From Flavobacteriaceae bacterium UBA6231 (GTDB lineage Bacteria; Bacteroidota; Bacteroidia; Flavobacteriales; Flavobacteriaceae): a stretch of 35,846 nt of DNA. The notes under the pieces are model-generated. The model was not told where the DNA came from. It worked only from the letters and a program-made list of their open reading frames with translations, and made no database searches. Below are positions 21,231 to 26,697 of the stretch, one piece after another (position 1 is the stretch's first letter; each line of letters opens with the position of its first letter). The DNA is taken from contig DJWL01000096.1 of the NCBI GenBank assembly GCA_002441545.1, forward strand, positions 1 to 35,846. Reading direction: 5' to 3'. The position numbers were made by a program, and so were the translations under genes.

Positions 21231-21359
21231 TTAGGCCATTTCGTGGCGATTTTTACGCTTTTCACGCCAAGCCCGGTCGGCTTTTTTGATTTTATTTTTG
21301 GAATTGTCTTTTGGTTTACCTTGGAACTTTTCTTTTGCGTCTACAAATGAACCTTGCAT
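21231..21359 (-). CDS. 42-aa basic protein, paralogue 2
   Basis: Begins MQGSFVDAKEKFQGKPKD and ends KNKIKKADRAWREKRKNRHE plus Met-Ala. Paralogue of 6962-7090, with high nucleotide identity over the last ~65 bp and divergence in the middle. ATG 21359 behind GAGGA; promoter 21396-21424. The strict conservation of the Lys/Arg/Trp helix suggests a selected binding function. Confidence 0.75.
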   Translation of the reverse strand: MQGSFVDAKEKFQGKPKDNSKNKIKKADRAWREKRKNRHEMA

Positions 21360-21395
21360 TTTATTTTCCTCATTAATTTCTATTTAAGTGACGCC

Positions 21396-21424
21396 ATTAT
21401 AGCTTATTTTAAGCTCATAGTAAA
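21396..21424 (-). promoter_or_regulatory. Promoter of 42-aa paralogue 2
   Basis: TTTACT (21419-21424), 17 bp, TATAAT (21396-21401) on minus. Confidence 0.65.
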
Positions 21425-21429
21425 GGATT

Positions 21430-21666
21430 TTAAACAGATCCATCTGCCATGTAAAACTCATTGATTTTAGCTTCGCCGCAAGACACAACACCATCATTAT
21501 GGTCTTCAAGATAAAGACAAACAGCATCAAAAAAACCACGTTCAGTAGTCAAATCTGCTTTTGGATAGAAAAATTCAAGGCTGTCGCGGTCAACATAATG
21601 AGTGCGATATTCACCACCTTCAAATTCAACATTGCGAAGCTCAAGGCCAACAATAATGCGAGACAT
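21430..21666 (-). CDS. Hypothetical protein, 78 aa
   Basis: Starts MSRIIVGLELRNVEFEGGEY at ATG 21666 behind AAAGGAAATATAA. Acidic alpha/beta protein (RGFFDAVCLYLEDHNDGVVS). No family recognised. Own promoter at 21703-21732. Confidence 0.65.
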   Translation of the reverse strand: MSRIIVGLELRNVEFEGGEYRTHYVDRDSLEFFYPKADLTTERGFFDAVCLYLEDHNDGVVSCGEAKINEFYMADGSV

Positions 21667-21702
21667 TTATATTTCCTTTTAAATCACTTTTCGAGAGAGT
21701 GT

Positions 21703-21732
21703 ATTATACTACAATTTGACTTTATCGGTCAA
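21703..21732 (-). promoter_or_regulatory. Promoter of the 21430-21666 gene
   Basis: TTGACC (21727-21732), 18 bp, TATAAT (21703-21708) on minus; the -35 overlaps the end of the upstream gene. Confidence 0.65.
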
Positions 21733-21904
21733 TAGTTGGAATATGAGCTGGATGGCCGACTGGAAATACTTGTTCATTCCAAAGAGTTCCTTCTTTTTGC
21801 CGGCGTGCAATTTCGAAATCACGCGCAGCACTCAATTGACGCTGTGTTTCTTTTTTCGCTCTACGAGATTCTTTAATTTCACGAAATTTAGAAAAAATTG
21901 ACAT
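21722..21904 (-). CDS. 60-aa basic helical protein
   Basis: Starts MSIFSKFREIKESRRAKKET at ATG 21904 behind AAAGGAAATATTT. A long basic helix (RRAKKETQRQLSAARDFEIA), then a Pro/His-rich tail (VGHPAHIPTIDR). The upstream gene's stop is 11 bp away. No family recognised. Confidence 0.6.
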   Translation of the reverse strand: MSIFSKFREIKESRRAKKETQRQLSAARDFEIARRQKEGTLWNEQVFPVGHPAHIPTIDR

Positions 21905-21915
21905 AAATATTTCCT

Positions 21916-22182
21916 TTAAATAGCATAGACAAGATGTGGGTTTTGTTTTACATAATCATTCAACTTTACGTCAGAACCTTCAAGATCTTCTACAAATGTT
22001 GATTGTGCAATCTTTAGGATTCCAACGTCCATAAGATCAGCATTGGGAGTTCTATAAAAGACAATGAATGAAAGAAAGTTATCTTGCTCTTTAGATGCAA
22101 AACGAAGAATAAAAGGTTCGTTTTTAATGAATTCCTGAACACTATCATAGGATTTCTGGATAACTTTAGGAATTGTGATCAT
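21916..22182 (-). CDS. Hypothetical protein, 88 aa
   Basis: Starts MITIPKVIQKSYDSVQEFIK at ATG 22182, with a weak GAGAG SD. Contains FILRFASKEQDNFLSFIVFY and VGILKIAQSTFVEDLEGSDV. A TGCTATAAT box lies about 40 bp upstream (around 22225). Not recognised. Confidence 0.6.
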   Translation of the reverse strand: MITIPKVIQKSYDSVQEFIKNEPFILRFASKEQDNFLSFIVFYRTPNADLMDVGILKIAQSTFVEDLEGSDVKLNDYVKQNPHLVYAI

Positions 22183-22247
22183 CGCAAATATTCTCTCTAG
22201 GATGTCTGTAATGTAAGCTAATTATAGCACAATATTAGAAACAAAGA

Positions 22248-22266
22248 AAGGGGCTTAAAGCCCCTT
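22248..22266 (-). terminator. Intrinsic terminator of the 22284 gene
   Basis: AAGGGGCT / AGCCCCTT stem with a 3-nt loop, then TCTTTG on minus. Nearly the same hairpin recurs at 22920-22941. Confidence 0.8.
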
Positions 22267-22283
22267 ATTTAAGTAGATGCTAA

Positions 22284-22844
22284 TTACAGCAGAACACCAT
22301 AGTCCATTTTATCCACAACACCGATTTCAATAAGCTTATTGAAGATCAAACTATCAGTTTTAGATTGAGCAATTTCACGATCTTCTTCGCTTTCAGGAAG
22401 TCGATGAATAATCACTTTAACATCATCAGAAAGTGTTTTCCAACTAATTCCAATCGATCCGATACCTTTCGTATTGCCTTTTGCTGATTTAATGTAATAA
22501 CGGATATCAGAACCATTAATAGTTACGAAATCTTTATTTTCATTAATCATATCATCAACAAAATAACTAAGAACAGCACTAGTAAATTCAGCTTGAGCGC
22601 CATCTACAGCAAGTTCTTCAACTCCGATTCGGGCAAGAATTTTTGTCAATTGCCATTCTACATCAACCACTTCATCTTGAGAGAATAAAATAGACTCGCC
22701 TTTGTTTTTGAACAGGTAGCTGATATTGAACCGTTGTGTAACAGGGACGTTTAGTCGAAGAGCTTCCTTAACTTCTTGGATCGTTTTTTCAAGCTCCGAA
22801 ATCTTTTTTGAAACTTGAGTAATAGTTGCTTTATGAATACTCAT
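22284..22844 (-). CDS. Hypothetical protein with N-terminal coiled coil, 186 aa
   Basis: Starts MSIHKATITQVSKKISELEK; residues 1-30 form a heptad helix, followed by an alpha/beta domain (VEWQLTKILARIGVEELAVD; FVTINGSDIRYYIKSAKGNT). Start ATG 22844 with AAGGTAT upstream. Complete single-gene unit: promoter 22877-22905, terminator 22248-22266. No family recognised. Confidence 0.65.
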   Translation of the reverse strand: MSIHKATITQVSKKISELEKTIQEVKEALRLNVPVTQRFNISYLFKNKGESILFSQDEVVDVEWQLTKILARIGVEELAVDGAQAEFTSAVLSYFVDDMINENKDFVTINGSDIRYYIKSAKGNTKGIGSIGISWKTLSDDVKVIIHRLPESEEDREIAQSKTDSLIFNKLIEIGVVDKMDYGVLL

Positions 22845-22876
22845 AATGAATACCTTAATTGAATGAACAGGTGTGT

Positions 22877-22905
22877 ATTATATCAATAAAATGATATTAA
22901 ATCAA
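22877..22905 (-). promoter_or_regulatory. Promoter of the 22284-22844 gene
   Basis: TTGATT (22900-22905), 17 bp, TATAAT (22877-22882) on minus. Confidence 0.7.
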
Positions 22906-22919
22906 ATTTATTATAGGAA

Positions 22920-22941
22920 AAAGGGGCTTTTAAGCCCCTTT
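22920..22941 (-). terminator. Intrinsic terminator of the MazG-like gene
   Basis: 9-bp stem AAAGGGGCT / AGCCCCTTT with a 4-nt loop just after the stop codon at 22944; T-rich on minus. Confidence 0.8.
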
Positions 22942-22943
22942 GA

Positions 22944-23510
22944 TTACTTATTTCCTTCAATTGATTTTTCGAGCCATTTTTCATTTTTACGAAGAATCAA
23001 ATCATTTACAATTTCAGTATCGTTAGGAATGTTGTTTTCAACAAAAGAAAAGGTCATCAGATTAACCAAAGCCTTAACAGCATTCTGAATAGAATCTAGC
23101 ACTTCTTCTTTAGTAACGGTGCCTTTGTATTTGCTAGCACCTACTTTAAGGTATTTTTGAATCATATCAGACATTACGCCAATAGTAACGTTATAAATTA
23201 CAGAGTCACACAAAACAGCCGTAAACTTAGCATTGTCGCTTTCTGGCAGTTTAATTTGCATTGACTTTTCAAATGACTGGTTAAGGATTTCTTCAAGCAA
23301 AACCATAGAATCATTATCAATAAGGTAAGAAATGGAAGCAATTACCAGAAGGTTATCAACTGATTCTTCGATAGTGTTATCAATATCATGCTCAAGAATG
23401 GCTTCTGCCAATTCGCCTTGTTCTTCGAGAAGTTTTGTGAGTCGCTGAAACATGTCTTTTTTGTCGAAGGTCATTGCTTCAGAGATTTTTTTAACTTGAA
23501 GATTGATCAT
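22944..23510 (-). CDS. MazG-like NTP pyrophosphohydrolase family protein
   Basis: 188 aa, all-helical. The first metal-binding helix is LLEEQGELAEAIL (Glu29, Glu30, Glu33). The second carries EESVDNLLVIASI (Glu48, Glu49, Asp52). A KNEKWLEK motif near the C-terminus also fits MazG-type proteins. Such enzymes hydrolyse (d)NTPs, and in phages may act on house-cleaning substrates or on (p)ppGpp. Start ATG 23510 with GGAG ten bases upstream; the frame extends to 23555 without signals. Complete unit with its own promoter and terminator. The substrate cannot be deduced. Confidence 0.65.
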   Translation of the reverse strand: MINLQVKKISEAMTFDKKDMFQRLTKLLEEQGELAEAILEHDIDNTIEESVDNLLVIASISYLIDNDSMVLLEEILNQSFEKSMQIKLPESDNAKFTAVLCDSVIYNVTIGVMSDMIQKYLKVGASKYKGTVTKEEVLDSIQNAVKALVNLMTFSFVENNIPNDTEIVNDLILRKNEKWLEKSIEGNK

Positions 23511-23543
23511 TACTAAATTGCTCCATCCGATTAATGAAGTGTG

Positions 23544-23572
23544 ATTATAGCACAATCAATCTACAAAAACAA
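23544..23572 (-). promoter_or_regulatory. Promoter of the MazG-like gene
   Basis: TTGTTT (23567-23572), 17 bp, TATAAT preceded by TGTGC (23544-23549) on minus. Confidence 0.7.
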
Positions 23573-23573
23573 C

Positions 23574-24119
23574 TCAAGAGTTCTTTTGTCTAGTAATATA
23601 GATTGATTCTCTTTTATTTATTTCGAGCAAATCTAAATCAGTGAAGTCAGCAGTCAATAGATATTCACTATCACAAGAAAGGTTTATTTTCTTATTAGTG
23701 GTAGTAGTTCCTTGACCAGATAGAGAAAACTTAATAGCCCCTTCTGTATATTTAGAACTCATATAATCTTTTAGATTTCTTATTTTTTGTAAACAATCTT
23801 CCATAGAATTCGATTTTCCACGCAAACTCACTCTATAAACCTGATTAGTCATAGGAGTGATCCACATTCTGTAATATATATTTGGAGTAAAAAATCCAGT
23901 ATTTTCTATAGGGTCATCTGGTTCAAATTCAAGTATCAAATATAGATCTGGCAATGGATGAGCGGACACCCTCTTAAAATCATCTGGGTTTATTTTAGCT
24001 CCGAAACTAACACCAAAAACATTTTCTATCTTATTATCTTTTGGTTTTTCTGGCATTAAGACGAAATATAACATAATAACTAGTATAACCGACAATACTA
24101 CTAGAACTTTTTTATTCAT
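23574..24119 (-). CDS. Membrane-anchored periplasmic protein, 181 aa
   Basis: N-terminal anchor (residues 5-22, VLVVLSVILVIMLYFVLM) after a short basic start, with no lipobox or clear cleavage site, so probably an N-in/C-out bitopic protein. The soluble part is beta-rich (PDLYLILEFEPDDPIENTGF; YYRMWITPMTNQVYRVSLRG) with a Cys pair (about 109 and 148). Start ATG 24119 with a weak SD. No family recognised; a surface or exclusion role is conceivable but unsupported. Confidence 0.65.
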   Translation of the reverse strand: MNKKVLVVLSVILVIMLYFVLMPEKPKDNKIENVFGVSFGAKINPDDFKRVSAHPLPDLYLILEFEPDDPIENTGFFTPNIYYRMWITPMTNQVYRVSLRGKSNSMEDCLQKIRNLKDYMSSKYTEGAIKFSLSGQGTTTTNKKINLSCDSEYLLTADFTDLDLLEINKRESIYITRQKNS

Positions 24120-24228
24120 GGCAATCTTCGTGGTTTTTCAATATTATGATATATAAAAGGAAAAATGACAATAGTAACTATATGCCACAATCAAATGTTA
24201 AATGTAAAATTTTATTTTAAAAAAAAGA

Positions 24229-24254
24229 AAAAGGCATTTAAATAAATGCCTTTT
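24229..24254 (-). terminator. Intrinsic terminator of the 24261 gene
   Basis: 11-bp stem AAAAGGCATTT / AAATGCCTTTT with a 4-nt loop, followed by TTCTTTTTTTT on minus. Confidence 0.85.
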
Positions 24255-24260
24255 ATGGTA

Positions 24261-24650
24261 TTAAAGTTCAATTTTAGATTTTTTTATTAAAGCTAGTCTT
24301 TCTTTATGTTTCTTTTTTTCTTCTTCAAATCGAGAATTTTCTTTTTCGATTTGTGTTTGAATCCATTCTTTTCTTCGGATTTCAAGTTCTTCATCGCTAA
24401 TCAACAGAGTCAAGTATTCATAACCGGAATCCCAGCCAGAATGTGCTACCACTACAGTCTCACTTTCCCCACGATCATTTGTGGATAATACGTGGGTGCT
24501 CCTGCCGGGATAATGTTCTAGAATTACAGCATCATATTTAACACCTTGAGTCCAAAAGCTGTCTTCAGCCATAGGCACCTCAAATACCAGATGAGCTTTA
24601 TCTCCTACTTTAAAAATAGACTCGTGTGCTTTAATTGCGTTTTTGGTCAT
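24261..24650 (-). CDS. Hypothetical protein with C-terminal coiled coil, 129 aa
   Basis: N-terminal small beta domain (FKVGDKAHLVFEVPMAEDSF; YDAVILEHYPG; ETVVVAHSGWDSGYEYLTLL), then a charged helix from about 84 (SDEELEIRRKEWIQTQIEKE onward). Start ATG 24650, SD AGG. The gene immediately upstream (24665-24866) is a decayed copy. Not recognised. Confidence 0.65.
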   Translation of the reverse strand: MTKNAIKAHESIFKVGDKAHLVFEVPMAEDSFWTQGVKYDAVILEHYPGRSTHVLSTNDRGESETVVVAHSGWDSGYEYLTLLISDEELEIRRKEWIQTQIEKENSRFEEEKKKHKERLALIKKSKIEL

Positions 24651-24664
24651 ATAGTTTTTCCTAA

Positions 24665-24866
24665 TTAAATTTTGTACTTTATTTGTTTTAAAAATTCAAC
24701 TCTATCATTATATTTGTTGGTTTCTTCATCAATTTGACGATTAATCCATTCTTGTCTACGAGATTCAAGTTCAACTTCAGAAATCATAAGGGACATTAAA
24801 AACTGGCTGAACAACATCGCCGGTTTTATAAATTTCATAAGTTGATTCAAATACTTCTTTTGACAT
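24665..24866 (-). pseudogene. Internally deleted, frameshifted paralogue of the 24261 gene
   Basis: ATG 24866 behind AGGAGAATTAT encodes MSKEVFESTYEIYKTGDVVQ, then VFNVPYDF and a stop at 24777. This aligns with the first ~31 residues of the intact neighbour (ESIFKVGDKAHLVFEVP). A second frame then gives MISEVELESRRQEWINRQID to stop 24665, matching the neighbour's C-terminal helix (ISDEELEIRRKEWIQTQIEK). About 55 internal codons are missing and the junction is out of frame. It is best read as a tandem duplicate losing its middle. Confidence 0.7.
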
Positions 24867-24879
24867 ATAATTCTCCTAG

Positions 24880-25368
24880 TTAGGCCCAAAAAACGCCAAG
24901 TTTGCGTTCTTGAGCGTTATGAATAATTGTAAGCATAGACTGGATGCGGCTAACAATGCCACTCTTATCAATTCCACAATGGTAGAAATTACCAGACACG
25001 AAAGATTCAGCCGTACCTGATTGGCTGCTTGAATTTACAGCCTTAATGAGTTTACGACGAAAAGCTGGAAGATCCTCGAAAGAGACAGAACCATAGCCAC
25101 CTTCGGCCTTGGTTGACACATAAAGATTATGATCAATATTCTGAAGAACAGAATAGAAATTGTCATTAGACATGTTTACTTCATGCTCGAAGGGAATTAC
25201 ATCCCTCATTTCATAAAGACGGCCAGTTTCATCAATCAATACATCAGGGTATTGAGACATATATTCAAAATCGGTTTCATGGTTGTAACCTTGATAGATT
25301 TCTTCAAAATACATTTTCTTCTGCTCTACAGTTTTGTAGTCAATCGCTGCTTGAAAGGTAATAGACAT
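24880..25368 (-). CDS. Hypothetical protein, 162 aa
   Basis: Starts MSITFQAAIDYKTVEQKKMY at ATG 25368 behind GGAGTCTTCAA. Acidic Tyr-rich first half (YNHETDFEYMSQYPDVLIDE) and a second half with GGYGSVSFEDLPAFRRKLI and FVSGNFYHCGIDKSGIVSRI. Its end lies just before the SD of the decayed duplicate. Not recognised. Confidence 0.65.
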   Translation of the reverse strand: MSITFQAAIDYKTVEQKKMYFEEIYQGYNHETDFEYMSQYPDVLIDETGRLYEMRDVIPFEHEVNMSNDNFYSVLQNIDHNLYVSTKAEGGYGSVSFEDLPAFRRKLIKAVNSSSQSGTAESFVSGNFYHCGIDKSGIVSRIQSMLTIIHNAQERKLGVFWA

Positions 25369-25397
25369 TTGAAGACTCCAATTGATTTGATAGGGTT

Positions 25398-25426
25398 ATT
25401 GTATCAATAATAGAAATAAAAAACAA
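25398..25426 (-). promoter_or_regulatory. Promoter of the 24880-25368 gene
   Basis: TTGTTT (25421-25426), 17 bp, TACAAT (25398-25403) on minus. Confidence 0.6.
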
Positions 25427-25435
25427 CGATTTATT

Positions 25436-25615
25436 TTAAATATTACATATATTTTCAAGACTTTTTTTCAAATAATTTGCCATTTCAGGATTGGAGGACA
25501 GAGAAGAAATGACTTCTGTGTCATTAAAGAATTCTTGAAGTTTAAGAAGATCCTGTTCCAGATCATCAATAAGAGTATCGAATTTGTTTAAAATATCCAT
25601 ATCATCAAAATCCAT
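25436..25615 (-). CDS. 59-aa acidic helical protein
   Basis: Starts MDFDDMDILNKFDTLIDDLE and continues as an acidic helix (QDLLKLQEFFNDTEVISS), ending LKKSLENICNI. Coding-like throughout, with a promoter at 25637-25665, but no clear SD at ATG 25615; ATG 25600 is the alternative start. Function unknown; small acidic phage proteins are sometimes DNA mimics or inhibitors, which is speculation here. Confidence 0.55.
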   Translation of the reverse strand: MDFDDMDILNKFDTLIDDLEQDLLKLQEFFNDTEVISSLSSNPEMANYLKKSLENICNI

Positions 25616-25636
25616 GTATGTTCAAGTAGAGAGCGC

Positions 25637-25665
25637 ATTATATCAAGTTTCCACTCAAAAATCAA
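25637..25665 (-). promoter_or_regulatory. Promoter of the 59-aa gene
   Basis: TTGATT (25660-25665), 17 bp, TATAAT (25637-25642) on minus. Confidence 0.65.
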
Positions 25666-25683
25666 TAAATTTTTAATAATATG

Positions 25684-25712
25684 TTGATATTAAAGCCAAA
25701 TGCTGATAGTAT
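25684..25712 (+). promoter_or_regulatory. Promoter of the PTH2 gene
   Basis: TTGATA (25684-25689), 17 bp, TAGTAT (25707-25712), 25 bp before the ATG; divergent from 25637-25665. Confidence 0.6.
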
Positions 25713-25736
25713 TAATAAATTAGTGAGAGGTTAAAA

Positions 25737-26471
25737 ATGAGCAAAGAATTAGTAATTTATATAAGAAAAGATTTAAACATGAGAAAAGGTAAAATGGCCG
25801 CACAATCTGCTCATGCGGCAATGAAAATTCTTTTAGACGCTATGGAAAAAACAGAAGATTCATTCACACTAAAAGCGAATCAAACGAAAGATTTCAATGA
25901 ATGGTTAAAAAATCCAGTAGTTAGGATTAAAATGGTAAAAGACGAAGATGAATTAAATAGTGCATTGGATAAAAGCAAGCCTTACACAATTATCCAAGAT
26001 AGCGGTAGAACTGAGTTTCATGGGGTTAAAACAGTTACTTGCGCGGCACAAGGTATATTTGATGAATTTCCATTTGAGGGGTTAGAGGTTAGATCAATTT
26101 ATGGTTCTGACATTAAATCCAAACAGGTTATTGTATTTACAAAAGAAGCACCTTTAGCTAAAGAAATAGCTTGTGAACTAGCGGCACTATCTTGTCTATT
26201 GAATTTATCTAAAAAAATGAAGAATGTAAATAATACTAAACTTTTAGATTTCAAGAATGAAAAAGCATTAAAGGATTGGGTTCTGAATGCGTTTGCAAAA
26301 ATCGCAGTTTCATTGAACACTAAAGCTGAACTAAAAAGTCTGGAAAATGAGTTGTGGGTTAATAGAGTATATTCAGAAATAGTATCTAAGGGAGATAATT
26401 ATTGCTTGTGTATTGAACCACAACACCCTGAAATTATAGATTTCTACACTAAAAGTTTAAAGTTAATTTAA
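25737..26471 (+). CDS. Peptidyl-tRNA hydrolase, PTH2 family, with C-terminal extension
   Basis: 244 aa. Residues 1-~115 are a PTH2 domain: LVIYIRKDLNMRKGKMAAQS (5-24) then AHAAM with His26, Lys18 and Lys19 in the conserved glycine-lysine turn, and IIQDSGRTEF (85-94) with Asp88, followed by GVKTVTCAAQG. PTH2 releases peptides from peptidyl-tRNA and recycles tRNAs stalled on the ribosome; it is typical of archaea and eukaryotes and is found in some bacteria and large phages. The extra ~130 residues (LAKEIACELAALSCLLNLSK and on) are helical and unrecognised. Start ATG 25737 with GAGAGG upstream. Plus-strand, AT-rich, self-promoted. It may recycle phage tRNAs or peptidyl-tRNAs dropped in AT-rich translation. 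Confidence 0.8.
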   Translation: MSKELVIYIRKDLNMRKGKMAAQSAHAAMKILLDAMEKTEDSFTLKANQTKDFNEWLKNPVVRIKMVKDEDELNSALDKSKPYTIIQDSGRTEFHGVKTVTCAAQGIFDEFPFEGLEVRSIYGSDIKSKQVIVFTKEAPLAKEIACELAALSCLLNLSKKMKNVNNTKLLDFKNEKALKDWVLNAFAKIAVSLNTKAELKSLENELWVNRVYSEIVSKGDNYCLCIEPQHPEIIDFYTKSLKLI

Positions 26472-26642
26472 AATAAAGAATATAAACCATAATAATGGAT
26501 TTTTACTATAAAAATAGGGATAATGGCGCAAAGCCATCATTGAAAAAAATATTTTATTTATATAATTTGGTAAAATCCAATATATAATAATAAAAATAAT
26601 AATTAACCTACTAATTTACTCAACTATTTCAAAATTTGAGGT

Positions 26643-26671
26643 TTGACAATTAAAAATCCTACGGTTATTCT
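26643..26671 (+). promoter_or_regulatory. Promoter of cellulase 2
   Basis: TTGACA (26643-26648), 17 bp, TATTCT (26666-26671), 26 bp before the ATG. The rest of the 226-bp gap is AT-rich, with one small hairpin (ATGGC / GCCAT, 26523-26537). Confidence 0.7.
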
Positions 26672-26697
26672 GGTCAAATAATAACTTTGGAGAGAGA

